Origin: an uncultured Flavobacterium sp.
GTDB taxonomy: Bacteria; Bacteroidota; Bacteroidia; Flavobacteriales; Flavobacteriaceae
Assembly: GCA_943912855.1 (NCBI GenBank)
Contig: CALTVC010000033.1
Span: 1-25,433 of the forward strand
Reading direction: 5' to 3'
Length of the DNA stretch: 25,433 bases
A model generated the notes under the pieces. It saw only the letters and a program-made list of their open reading frames with translations. It was not told the origin of the DNA and ran no database searches. Both the position numbers and the translations under genes were made by a program. Of this stretch, positions 1-7,238 are shown one piece after another. Every line of letters starts with the position of its first letter. Position 1 is the first letter of the stretch.

Positions 1-10
1 CAAATAAACT

Positions 11-1048
11 ATGAAAAACATTGTGCTTTTTACCGGAGCAGACCTGCTAAAGTACACCAAACAACGCAGTGGTGAGATAAAATTTGGCGAGCGAATTGTT
101 ACGGTTCCTAAAGATACCGACCCTTTTGAATTTATAAAAAATGCCGAAGCACAATTTGTACTTTTAGGCATTCCTGAAAATATAGGTATAAGAGCGAACC
201 ACGGTAAACCCGGTGCAGAAAAAGCCTGGGAATATGCATTGCGTAGTATCTGCAACATGCAGCATAACCGCTTTTGCAAAGGAAATAACCTATTGGTATT
301 AGGCCACATAGATGTTAGCCAACTGATGGAAAAAGCTGTTGCAATAGACAATACAGATAGTGAAGGACGAAGAGAACTTTCATTACTCGTAGAACAACTG
401 GATAAGGACGTATCTCACGTTGTTTGTAGGATTATACAAGCTGGTAAAATCCCTATTGTACTCGGTGGCGGACATAATAATGCTTACGGAAATATTAAAG
501 GAGCAGCCCTTGCAAAAGGCAAGCCTGTAAGCGCTATTAATTATGACAGCCGTGCCAGGATGCGTATGCTTGAAGGACGTCATAGCGGTAACGGTTTTAG
601 CTATGCGTTTGAGGAAGGTTTCCTTAAAAACTACTTCATTTTCGGGATGCATGAGAGTTATGCCAACAAAGGAATACTCGAAACCATTAAAAAACACAGT
701 GATCGTATACGTTATAATACATACGAACAGATAGCGGTACGTAAGGAAAAACATTTTACAGAAGAGCTTGCGCTTACCAAAGGTTTTATTACAGATAACA
801 CATTTGGGCTTGAAATAGACCTTTCCGCCCTACCCCATTTCCCTACAGACACCATGACCGCCAGCGGATTTAGTATAGAAAAGGCCCGTCATTTTGTGCA
901 TTATTTTGGGCAACTTAAAAATATATGCTACCTACACATTTGTGAGGCTGCTCCTGAACTGGATTGTACTAATTATGTACACCTTACCGGAAAAGTAATC
1001 GCAGCCTTGATTTCTGATTTTATTAAATCCCGTGTAGAAAAAGCATAA
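11..1048 (+). CDS. Arginase/formimidoylglutamase-family protein with degenerate metal site
   Basis: This 345-residue protein has the ureohydrolase (arginase/agmatinase/HutG) fold pattern and most resembles the Bacteroidota formimidoylglutamases, which split formimidoylglutamate in histidine breakdown. The first metal-ligand motif GGGHNNAYG (residues 152-160, His155) and the LEGRHSGNGFSYAFEEGF block (187-204) are present. The second motif, usually DxHxD, reads NYDSRARMR (177-185), so the expected His181 and Asp183 are both Arg; the third, near EIDLSALP (268-275), has Ser272 where an acidic ligand is expected. The reading frame is intact and the rest is well kept, so this is not simple decay. 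It may be an inactive or repurposed paralogue. An in-frame TAA lies four bases before the ATG, which may be the end of an upstream operon gene cut by the window edge. The family is clear; current activity is doubtful. Confidence 0.8.
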   Translation: MKNIVLFTGADLLKYTKQRSGEIKFGERIVTVPKDTDPFEFIKNAEAQFVLLGIPENIGIRANHGKPGAEKAWEYALRSICNMQHNRFCKGNNLLVLGHIDVSQLMEKAVAIDNTDSEGRRELSLLVEQLDKDVSHVVCRIIQAGKIPIVLGGGHNNAYGNIKGAALAKGKPVSAINYDSRARMRMLEGRHSGNGFSYAFEEGFLKNYFIFGMHESYANKGILETIKKHSDRIRYNTYEQIAVRKEKHFTEELALTKGFITDNTFGLEIDLSALPHFPTDTMTASGFSIEKARHFVHYFGQLKNICYLHICEAAPELDCTNYVHLTGKVIAALISDFIKSRVEKA

Positions 1049-1112
1049 CATAAATAACCTGTTTGCAAAAATTCCGTAAACAGAGGTATCATTTTCCTGA
1101 ATACTAAGACAC

Positions 1113-1149
1113 AAAAAATCCCGTAGCATAAACTGTTACGGGATTTTTT
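1113..1149. terminator. Bidirectional terminator between the HutG-like gene and rho
   Basis: A 13-bp perfect stem (1113-1125 with 1137-1149) has an 11-base loop, with an A-run on the left and a T-run on the right, so it can end transcription from both converging genes. Confidence 0.85.
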
Positions 1150-1224
1150 TATTTTGCCTTAATTTTTATAGAATTTATCTAATCAAAAATAATGGACATA
1201 TTGTAAGACTTAGCCTTAAAACAC

Positions 1225-3117
1225 CTACCCTTCCATCATACTAAGAAGGAAATCAGCATTGTTACGGGTCTTCTTAAAGCGGTCGTTTATAAAGTCCATA
1301 GCCTCAACAGGATTCATATCGGCAAGATACTTACGCATAATCCACATACGCTGAATGGTTTTCTCATCAAGGAGAAGATCATCACGACGTGTACTAGATG
1401 AAGTAAGGTCGATAGCAGGGAAAATACGCCTGTTGGCAATCTTACGATCCAACTGAAGTTCCATGTTACCGGTACCTTTAAATTCTTCGAAGATAACCTC
1501 GTCCATTTTGGAACCTGTATCGGTAAGAGCTGTAGCAATTATACTAAGTGAACCACCACCTTCTATGTTACGCGCCGCACCAAAGAAACGTTTTGGTTTT
1601 TGTAGTGCGTTTGCATCTACACCACCGCTCAATACTTTACCTGAAGCAGGTTGAACGGTATTATAAGCACGGGCAAGACGTGTAATAGAGTCAAGCAGAA
1701 TAACTACATCGTGACCACACTCTACAAGGCGTTTGGCCTTTTCAAGTACAATGTTGGCAACTTTTACGTGGCGTTCAGCAGGCTCATCAAATGTAGATGA
1801 AATAACCTCTGCCTTAACACTACGTTGCATATCTGTAACCTCTTCCGGCCTTTCATCAATAAGGAGCACAATAAGGTACACCTCAGGGTGGTTAGCCGCA
1901 ATAGAGTTAGCGATTTCTTTAAGAAGCATGGTTTTACCTGTCTTTGGCTGGGCAACAATCATACCCCTCTGCCCTTTTCCTATTGGAGAAAACAGGTCGA
2001 TGATACGGGTAGATATGGTACTTTGCTTATCGGCAAGGTTAAACTTTTCATCAGGAAAAAGTGGCGTAAGGTGCTCAAAAGAAACACGATCACGTACTAC
2101 CTGAGGGTCGTGTCCGTTAATTTTTAGTACACGTACCAGCGGAAAATATTTTTCACCTTCTTTAGGCGGACGCACAACACCTTTTACGGTATCGCCTGTC
2201 TTTAGACCGAACAAACGGATTTGAGAGTTAGACAGGTAAATATCATCGGGCGATGCAAGATAATTATAATCAGATGAACGCAGGAAACCATAACCGTCCG
2301 GCATCATTTCAAGCACGCCTTCACTTTCTATGATTCCGTCAAATTCATAATCAGCTTCCCTGTAATTAGGTTCACGATGGTTGTTCTCTTTATTATGTAC
2401 TTCCTTAACCTGTGGCTGAGTAGCAACGGGAGCCTTTACATCTACAGAAGGATTAGCTTCTGTGCCGGCCTGTTGCGCAGCCAGTTCCGCCATGCGTTTT
2501 TTATAACTCGGGTGGTTAGGATTGTTAGCGTTAGCTCTTTCTATTTGTGCACGACGTTCCTCATCTGTCATAGGTGGTCGTTGTGCACGTGGCTGTCCGT
2601 TACCATTAGTAGCCTGAGGAGCTTTCTGGTTCGTATTGCTATTTCGGTCTTTCTGTAAATTCTTGTCAGCAGGTTTTACAGGCTTTTCTGGTTGTTCAGC
2701 TTTTAATGAGCCTTCTTCATTAGCTTTTTCACCTTCAATAAGACTTAGCTGCGCACTGTCGTCGCTTTTTTTCTTAGGCTCTCTTGCCTGTTTTGGTGCC
2801 GGTTCTGTTTCTGAAGCTGTGTTAACAATTTCAGTAATTTCAGTAGGTATGGTTTCCGGCTGTGCCACAGGAGTTTCATTTGCCTGTTTTGCCATACGCG
2901 CCCTTTTAGGCTTTACAGCCTGTACTTCTTCTTCAATTGCCGGGGCAACTTCTTCAGAAACGGGCTTAACCTCTGCCGGATTTGCTGCCTGATCGTCTAA
3001 AATCTTATAAATCAGCTCCTCCTTTTTCAGGCTCCTGAACTTACTGATGTTTGCCTTTTTTGCGATTTCCTGCAATTCAGGAAGCTTCATTTCTTTTAAT
3101 TCAGAAATATCAAACAT
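1225..3117 (-). CDS. rho: Transcription termination factor Rho with long disordered insertion
   Basis: Rho is the hexameric RNA-dependent ATPase that ends transcription of untranslated RNA. At 630 residues it is about 210 longer than E. coli Rho (419). Order: Rho_N helical domain (1-43); a low-complexity insertion rich in Pro, Glu, Lys, Asn and Gln (about 45-255); the cold-shock-like RNA-binding domain (about 262-335, with GYGFLR); then the RecA-like ATPase with Walker A AQPKTGKT (389-396), Walker B VILLDSITRLARAYN and the Q-loop LSGGVDANALQKPKRFFGAARN. Insertions of this kind between the N-terminal subdomains are usual in Bacteroidota, and in Bacteroides the insertion is reported to promote condensate formation. 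Transcribed alone on this strand, with a leader of at least 100 bases (see the hairpin at 3180-3213). Confidence 0.97.
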   Translation of the reverse strand: MFDISELKEMKLPELQEIAKKANISKFRSLKKEELIYKILDDQAANPAEVKPVSEEVAPAIEEEVQAVKPKRARMAKQANETPVAQPETIPTEITEIVNTASETEPAPKQAREPKKKSDDSAQLSLIEGEKANEEGSLKAEQPEKPVKPADKNLQKDRNSNTNQKAPQATNGNGQPRAQRPPMTDEERRAQIERANANNPNHPSYKKRMAELAAQQAGTEANPSVDVKAPVATQPQVKEVHNKENNHREPNYREADYEFDGIIESEGVLEMMPDGYGFLRSSDYNYLASPDDIYLSNSQIRLFGLKTGDTVKGVVRPPKEGEKYFPLVRVLKINGHDPQVVRDRVSFEHLTPLFPDEKFNLADKQSTISTRIIDLFSPIGKGQRGMIVAQPKTGKTMLLKEIANSIAANHPEVYLIVLLIDERPEEVTDMQRSVKAEVISSTFDEPAERHVKVANIVLEKAKRLVECGHDVVILLDSITRLARAYNTVQPASGKVLSGGVDANALQKPKRFFGAARNIEGGGSLSIIATALTDTGSKMDEVIFEEFKGTGNMELQLDRKIANRRIFPAIDLTSSSTRRDDLLLDEKTIQRMWIMRKYLADMNPVEAMDFINDRFKKTRNNADFLLSMMEG

Positions 3118-3179
3118 GTATACTTTGTAGTTTAGGCTATTAAAAATGTAGAATGTAAAATAGTGGATTTTTTCTGGGT

Positions 3180-3213
3180 AACCGTACTTACGCAGTATGA
3201 AGTACTTGCGGTT
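3180..3213 (-). promoter_or_regulatory. Candidate hairpin in the rho 5' leader
   Basis: Read on the minus strand, AACC, a four-base bulge, GTACTT, a ten-base loop, AAGTAC and GGTT form a ten-pair hairpin about 65-95 bases before the rho ATG. Rho leaders are known autoregulatory sites in some bacteria; here only the pairing is visible. Confidence 0.35.
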
Positions 3214-3275
3214 TCTTGATGCAATAATACAAATTAATTTTCATGATGCAATAGTATTTTATAAAAAGAAAAACA

Positions 3276-3283
3276 TATTTTTG
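3276..3283 (+). promoter_or_regulatory. -7 promoter element for the DUF4293 gene
   Basis: TATTTTTG matches the Bacteroidota -7 consensus TAnnTTTG and ends 20 bases before the ATG at 3304. No clear -33 TTTG is seen. Confidence 0.55.
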
Positions 3284-3303
3284 TCCAGCAATTAAACAAA
3301 AGC

Positions 3304-3714
3304 ATGATTCAACGCGTACAAAGTATTTACTTAGCTATAGCTATCATCGCGAACGGTGTTTTGCCGTTATTTTTATCACTATATACGCTAGACAATGGTG
3401 AAGAGGTATTTTTTATAAACAACCTTGCTTACGTATTCTTATTTGTATTTAGTGTAGTGCTTTCTGTTATTGCCCTGTTCAGTTTTAAAAAACGCAAAAA
3501 GCAGTTTGTATTGGGCAGGTTAAACATCATTCTGAATTTTATTTTGCTTGGTTTATTTATATACAGGTCGCTAAATGTATCCGGAGACGCTAACGTGTCT
3601 GAGAAGGGTATTGGAATGTTTCTTCCTTTAATTTCTATCGTTTTTATAAGTCTTGCTAACAAGGCTATTAAAAAGGACGAAGATTCCGTAAAATCTGCCG
3701 ATCGCTTGCGATAA
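3304..3714 (+). CDS. DUF4293 family four-helix membrane protein
   Basis: A 136-residue integral membrane protein of the DUF4293 family, known essentially from Bacteroidota and without a set function. The N-terminal MIQRVQSIYL signature is typical of the family. Four hydrophobic segments can be seen (about residues 7-27, 40-62, 71-89 and 102-119), with a basic loop KKRKK between the second and third and a charged C-terminal tail. It lies back to back with rho, an arrangement that may be conserved in relatives, and is closed by its own strong terminator, so it is probably a single-gene unit. Confidence 0.8.
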   Translation: MIQRVQSIYLAIAIIANGVLPLFLSLYTLDNGEEVFFINNLAYVFLFVFSVVLSVIALFSFKKRKKQFVLGRLNIILNFILLGLFIYRSLNVSGDANVSEKGIGMFLPLISIVFISLANKAIKKDEDSVKSADRLR

Positions 3715-3741
3715 GCCATTTAACTTAGTTTATTAGTGCGT

Positions 3742-3772
3742 AAAAAGTCCGGAACAAAATTCCGGACTTTTT
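3742..3772. terminator. Terminator after the DUF4293 gene
   Basis: A perfect 13-bp stem (3742-3754 with 3760-3772) with a five-base loop, flanked by A5 and T5, serves both the plus-strand DUF4293 gene and the converging SIMPL gene. Confidence 0.85.
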
Positions 3773-3813
3773 TATTGCTGTAAAAAGCTTCTGCTTATTT
3801 AATGCACTACGTT

Positions 3814-4524
3814 TTACTCCAAGGCAAATTTAACCTTTACATTTACTTCAAACTTAAGTTTTTTAAATTCGGTGTACATAGGCGGCATATCGTTTGCTCT
3901 GCTGCCGTATATGCTACCTGCACCACGAAGCACAATGTTATTATTTGTTCTCCCCTGATTAGCACCGGCATCATTTACGTCCGAGATAAAAATAGCACGT
4001 CCGGGTTTCTGATTAAGAGGCTGTGCCATTTTTATAGCGGCTTGTTTAGCCTTAATTACAGCCCTTTGTTTTAAAAACAATAAAACTTCTTCGGTTTTAG
4101 AGTACTCTATACTCTCAATATTTACATTAGCAAGCCCTGCTCTCTCTAATTCAGTTAGTACTTTACCCGCTGTTATGGCATCTCTTACTAAAAGCGAATA
4201 CATTTTAGACTTAACGATATTTTGCCCGCTAAGGAGATATTTTTTAAAATCACTCCCAAGTTGCATCAGCGAAAGATCTTTTTCGGTATTTATACCAATG
4301 CTTTTAAGTGTTGCTTCCATAGTACGCTCCATCTCCTCTACAGATTTTTTATTTTTGGAATCTGATTCATTTAAACCAATAGAGATATAAATCCTGTCGG
4401 GTGCAATAAGTGTATCAGCAGTAGCGATTGTTTCAAGATAGGGCTGGTCTATGAAATTTTTCTGTTGGGCTTTGGCAAAAAAGGAAACTAGTAAAACAAG
4501 GATAAAAACAAATGGTGATTTCAT
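3814..4524 (-). CDS. SIMPL (DUF541) domain protein, exported
   Basis: A 236-residue protein with a cleavable signal peptide (MKSPFVFILVLLVSFFAKAQ) followed by one SIMPL/DUF541 domain. The usual features are the N-terminal strand with TIATADTLIAPDRIYISIGL, the Lys/Glu-rich helix near NKKSVEEMERTMEATL, the repeat-like IVKSKMYSLLVRD, and the KQRAVIKAKQAAIKMAQ helix before the last strands. The family is periplasmic or surface-facing; members such as BP26 form channel-like rings, but the task is not known in most bacteria. It is divergent from the E1 gene. A TACTTTAG element (4540-4547, minus strand) sits 16 bases before the ATG and may be its -7 box. Confidence 0.8.
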   Translation of the reverse strand: MKSPFVFILVLLVSFFAKAQQKNFIDQPYLETIATADTLIAPDRIYISIGLNESDSKNKKSVEEMERTMEATLKSIGINTEKDLSLMQLGSDFKKYLLSGQNIVKSKMYSLLVRDAITAGKVLTELERAGLANVNIESIEYSKTEEVLLFLKQRAVIKAKQAAIKMAQPLNQKPGRAIFISDVNDAGANQGRTNNNIVLRGAGSIYGSRANDMPPMYTEFKKLKFEVNVKVKFALE

Positions 4525-4539
4525 GGTTATGGTTTTAAG

Positions 4540-4547
4540 CTAAAGTA
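4540..4547 (-). promoter_or_regulatory. Possible -7 element for the SIMPL gene
   Basis: TACTTTAG on the minus strand differs from TAnnTTTG at one base and has sensible spacing (15 bases) to the start codon. A second such site, TATTTTAG, lies at 4566-4573. Confidence 0.35.
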
Positions 4548-4611
4548 AAAATAAAATGCAATGCGCTAAAATATTTTTTCTTAACACCTATCCCTACAAT
4601 TGTTATTTTAC

Positions 4612-4619
4612 TACATTTG
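4612..4619 (+). promoter_or_regulatory. -7 promoter element for the E1 gene
   Basis: TACATTTG is a perfect TAnnTTTG box. It overlaps a TTG codon at 4617 that opens the longest reading frame, so transcription should begin after that codon (about 4626) and the true start must be the ATG at 4647. Confidence 0.7.
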
Positions 4620-4646
4620 AATTATAAAGATATTTCAAAAAACCTC

Positions 4647-6623
4647 ATGGATTTCGACAGAAAACAGTTGGGTAACCAACAATTACTGGATTTATATAAG
4701 AAATTACTAAAACCTCGCCTTATAGAGGAAAAGATGCTCATTCTAATCAGACAGGGCAAAGTATCTAAATGGTTTAGCGGCATTGGACAGGAAGCCATAT
4801 CGGTAGGTGTTACCGCCGTACTACAGCCCGATGAATATATCCTCCCTATGCACCGTAACCTTGGTGTATTTACAGGTAGGGACATTCCGTTGTACAGGCT
4901 TTTCAGCCAATGGCAGGGTAAAGCCAACGGTTTTACTAAAGGCCGAGATCGCTCATTCCATTTTGGTACACAGGAATTCAAAATCATAGGCATGATTTCG
5001 CACCTGGGGCCACAGCTTGGCGTTGCCGATGGCATAGCATTGGCGCACAAGCTACGCAATGAAGGCAAAGTTACCGCTGTATTTACAGGCGAAGGTGCTA
5101 CCAGCGAAGGCGATTTTCATGAGGCGCTGAATATAGCTGCCGTATGGGAACTCCCAGTACTTTTTATTGTAGAAAACAACGGTTACGGACTTAGTACTCC
5201 TACTAACGAACAATACCGTTGCGAACATATAGCCGATAAAGGCATAGGCTATGGAATGGAAGCTCATATTATAGACGGTAATAATATCCTGGAAGTATAC
5301 ACTAAACTAACTGACATAGTGGCTTCGTTGCGTGAAAATCCAAGGCCGGTATTATTAGAGTTTAAAACCTTCAGGATGCGCGGGCACGAGGAAGCCAGCG
5401 GTACTAAGTACGTACCCCAGGAACTTATGGATGCCTGGGCAATAAAAGACCCGGTGGAAAATTACCGTCAATATTTGAAGGCAGAAGGCGTACTGACTGA
5501 TGAAGCTGATGATACCCTCCGTGCTGAACTGAAACAGGAAATAGACGAACACTACCAACGTGCATCAGCTGAACCTGCTATTGAGGCAAAACTGGAAGAA
5601 GAGCTTGGTGATGTTTATAAACCGTATACTTACGAAGATGTCGCTCCGAAGGGAGAATCTGAAAACATACGGATGATAGACGCCATACAACAGGGACTTT
5701 CCCAAAGCATGGAACGCCACAACAACCTTGTCATCATGGGGCAAGACATAGCCGAATATGGTGGCGCCTTTAAAATAACTGATGGTTTTGTACAAAAGTT
5801 TGGCAAAGAACGTGTACGCAATACTCCTATTTGTGAGTCGGCTGTTATATCTGCAGGTATGGGCTTATCCATAAACGGACATAAGGCTGTTGTAGAAATG
5901 CAGTTTGCCGATTTTGTTTCTACAGGCTTTAACCCTATTGTAAATTATCTTGCTAAGGTACACTACCGCTGGCAGGAAAATGCCGATGTAGTAGTACGCA
6001 TGCCTTGCGGTGCCGGTGTACAGGCAGGGCCTTTCCATAGCCAAACGAATGAAGCGTGGTTTACCAAAACCCCGGGACTTAAGGTGGTATATCCGGCATT
6101 TCCGTATGATGCAAAAGGCTTACTTGCCACCGCCATAAACGACCCGAATCCTGTAATGTTCTTTGAGCATAAGGCATTGTATCGCAGCAGTTATCAGGAA
6201 GTTCCAAAGGAGTATTATACACTTCCTTTTGGTAAAGCAGGTCTATTACGTGAGGGTAATGATGTTACCGTGATTTCATTTGGCGCAGGTGTACATTGGG
6301 CAATAGAAACACTTGACAAACATCCTGATGTAAAAGCCGACCTTATAGATTTGCGCACATTACAACCACTTGATACAGAAACTATTTTTGCTTCGGTTAA
6401 AAAAACAGGAAAAGTTATCATACTTCAGGAAGACAGCTTATTTGGCGGTATAGCAAGCGATATATCTTCTATGATAATGGAAAACTGTTTTGAGTGGCTG
6501 GATGGACCTGTAAAACGCGTGGGAAGCCTTGAAAGTGCCATACCGTTTACTAAAGCACTTGAAGACCAATACCTCCCGAAAACCCGTTTTGAAACTGCAC
6601 TAAAAGAACTTTTAGCATACTAA
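4647..6623 (+). CDS. Fused E1 alpha-beta subunit of a branched-chain 2-oxoacid dehydrogenase
   Basis: The thiamine-diphosphate E1 component that decarboxylates 2-oxoacids, most likely 2-oxoisovalerate and related branched-chain acids, and passes the acyl group to lipoyl-E2. Alpha and beta chains are joined in one 658-residue protein, as is common in Bacteroidota. The alpha half (1 to about 330) carries the ThDP/Mg motif GEGATSEGDFHEALN to ENN (about 148-178), GLSTPTNEQY, and the active-site His in TFRMRGHEEASGTKY. The beta half (from about 340) has DAIQQGL, GQDIAEYGGAFKITDGF, the active-site GPFHSQTNEAWF and a C-terminal transketolase domain with TLQPLDTETI. The frame extends to a TTG at 4617, but that lies inside the -7 box, so I start at the ATG. 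E2 and E3 are not in the window. Products can prime iso-fatty acids through FabH. Pyruvate or acetoin specificity is less likely but not excluded. Confidence 0.9.
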   Translation: MDFDRKQLGNQQLLDLYKKLLKPRLIEEKMLILIRQGKVSKWFSGIGQEAISVGVTAVLQPDEYILPMHRNLGVFTGRDIPLYRLFSQWQGKANGFTKGRDRSFHFGTQEFKIIGMISHLGPQLGVADGIALAHKLRNEGKVTAVFTGEGATSEGDFHEALNIAAVWELPVLFIVENNGYGLSTPTNEQYRCEHIADKGIGYGMEAHIIDGNNILEVYTKLTDIVASLRENPRPVLLEFKTFRMRGHEEASGTKYVPQELMDAWAIKDPVENYRQYLKAEGVLTDEADDTLRAELKQEIDEHYQRASAEPAIEAKLEEELGDVYKPYTYEDVAPKGESENIRMIDAIQQGLSQSMERHNNLVIMGQDIAEYGGAFKITDGFVQKFGKERVRNTPICESAVISAGMGLSINGHKAVVEMQFADFVSTGFNPIVNYLAKVHYRWQENADVVVRMPCGAGVQAGPFHSQTNEAWFTKTPGLKVVYPAFPYDAKGLLATAINDPNPVMFFEHKALYRSSYQEVPKEYYTLPFGKAGLLREGNDVTVISFGAGVHWAIETLDKHPDVKADLIDLRTLQPLDTETIFASVKKTGKVIILQEDSLFGGIASDISSMIMENCFEWLDGPVKRVGSLESAIPFTKALEDQYLPKTRFETALKELLAY

Positions 6624-6630
6624 TATTCAT

Positions 6631-6697
6631 CTGACTACAACAACATACAATCCCGATGACAGTTAATGTCATCGGGATTGTATGTTGTTGTAGTCAG
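6631..6697. repeat. 30-bp perfect inverted repeat
   Basis: Arms 6631-6660 and 6668-6697 are perfectly complementary over 30 bases with a seven-base loop AGTTAAT. It begins eight bases after the E1 stop. The core ATCCCGATGAC/GTCATCGGGAT is GC-rich like a terminator, but no T-run follows. It may be a terminator, an RNA stabilising hairpin or a small mobile palindrome. Confidence 0.9.
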
Positions 6698-6752
6698 AAT
6701 ACATTCACAACTGATTTACAGCGCTTTACCAATTACAGCTTATAAACTTCCA

Positions 6753-6783
6753 TTCATCGGAAGTTAAGTTGCATTCGTCTAAA
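6753..6783 (+). promoter_or_regulatory. Paired direct repeats upstream of small RNA A
   Basis: TTCATCGGAA (from 6753) and TTCGTCTAAA (from 6774) are spaced 21 bases apart, two helical turns, and the second ends 29 bases before the -7 box. The same layout precedes small RNA B. The spacing suits a dimeric activator with direct-repeat sites such as the LytTR type. Confidence 0.45.
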
Positions 6784-6811
6784 AATCAAAACAATGCGCT
6801 TAAAACCGTTG

Positions 6812-6819
6812 TACATTTG
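6812..6819 (+). promoter_or_regulatory. -7 promoter element of small RNA A
   Basis: TACATTTG matches TAnnTTTG. Six bases later comes AATCCTGAAGGAA, matched by AATCCTAAAGGAA at the same distance from the -7 box of small RNA B, so the RNA probably begins near 6826. Confidence 0.6.
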
Positions 6820-6906
6820 TCATGTAATCCTGAAGGAAGTAACACTAAAGGATGATAAACAAGTAAGTATTTTTTCTTTTCATATTGATTAGTCTGGTTT
6901 AGAGTA

Positions 6907-6950
6907 AGCCCGGAGAAAAATGGAGGATTTGTGAAATTCTCCGGGCTCTT
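6907..6950 (+). terminator. Hairpin ending module 1 of small RNA A
   Basis: AGCCCGGAGAA (6907-6917) pairs over 11 bases with TTCTCCGGGCT (6937-6947), followed by a short CTTTTCT tract. The weak T-run suggests partial termination with some read-through into module 2. Confidence 0.55.
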
Positions 6951-6985
6951 TTCTAAAATCCCGCTTGCTTGCCTTAAAATCGAAG

Positions 6986-7030
6986 TAAAGTTTTTTTCAT
7001 AATTGGTTTTGATTGGTTTTTTAAAACGCT
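6986..7030 (+). repeat. Direct repeat copy 1 (antisense module 2)
   Basis: About 45 bases beginning TAAAGTTTTTTTCATAATTG are almost identical to 7239-7283; differences are one T and two T length changes in the T-runs and one base near the end. Confidence 0.85.
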
Positions 7031-7061
7031 CTGCTACCACTTCTGTACAGAGCGTTTTTTT
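7023..7061 (+). terminator. Terminator of small RNA A
   Basis: AAAACGCTCTG (7023-7033) pairs with CAGAGCGTTTT (7048-7058), followed by further T residues. The long T-run is on the plus strand, which sets the direction of the RNA. Confidence 0.8.
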
Positions 7062-7124
7062 ATTGCATGATTTCAAACGTTAACAAAATGTAAAATTTTA
7101 CTAATCAACAACTTAACAACACCA

Positions 7125-7156
7125 TTCATCGAAACTACAACGGTGTTCTATCGAAA
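7125..7156 (+). promoter_or_regulatory. Paired direct repeats upstream of small RNA B
   Basis: TTCATCGAAA (7125-7134) and TCTATCGAAA (7147-7156) are spaced 22 bases apart. The second ends 29 bases before the -7 box at 7185, exactly as for small RNA A. Confidence 0.5.
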
Positions 7157-7184
7157 TTCAAGCCCCTCCACCTTCTATCTAACT

Positions 7185-7192
7185 TACCTTTG
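7185..7192 (+). promoter_or_regulatory. -7 promoter element of small RNA B
   Basis: TACCTTTG matches TAnnTTTG; the RNA probably begins near AATCCT at 7199. Confidence 0.6.
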
Positions 7193-7238
7193 TATCAGAA
7201 TCCTAAAGGAATTAATGCTTTAGGTCCTTAAATAAGAA

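Larger units (their letters stand above)
6826..7061 (+). ncRNA. Candidate small RNA A with two antisense modules
   Basis: No credible protein is encoded. The predicted RNA starts with AAUCCUGAAGGAA and folds as an imperfect hairpin (6829-6835 with 6845-6851). Two 3' modules follow. Module 1 has a U-run and CAU at 6881, then a hairpin at 6907-6947. Module 2 has a U-run and CAU at 6998, AAUUGGUUUUGAUUGGUUUU, then a strong terminator at 7023-7061. On the opposite strand each CAU is an ATG opening a very short Lys-rich reading frame (12 and 8 codons), so each module is antisense to a sequence resembling a secreted-protein start region. The RNA may end at the first hairpin or read through to the second. 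It is homologous to RNA B. It could belong to a known flavobacterial RNA family that I cannot check here. Confidence 0.55.

Noticed and set aside
3230..3240. TTAATTTG as a rho promoter box on the minus strand
   Set aside because: It has a mismatch at the highly conserved second base of TAnnTTTG, so it was not listed as a feature.
4617..4646. TTG-started extension of the E1 protein
   Set aside because: The TTG lies within the -7 promoter box, so it cannot be in the mRNA made from that promoter.
6786..7076. 96-codon open frame on the minus strand across small RNA A
   Set aside because: It runs against two plus-strand terminators and a plus-strand promoter box, has no sensible composition or start context, and crosses hairpins; I treat it as chance.
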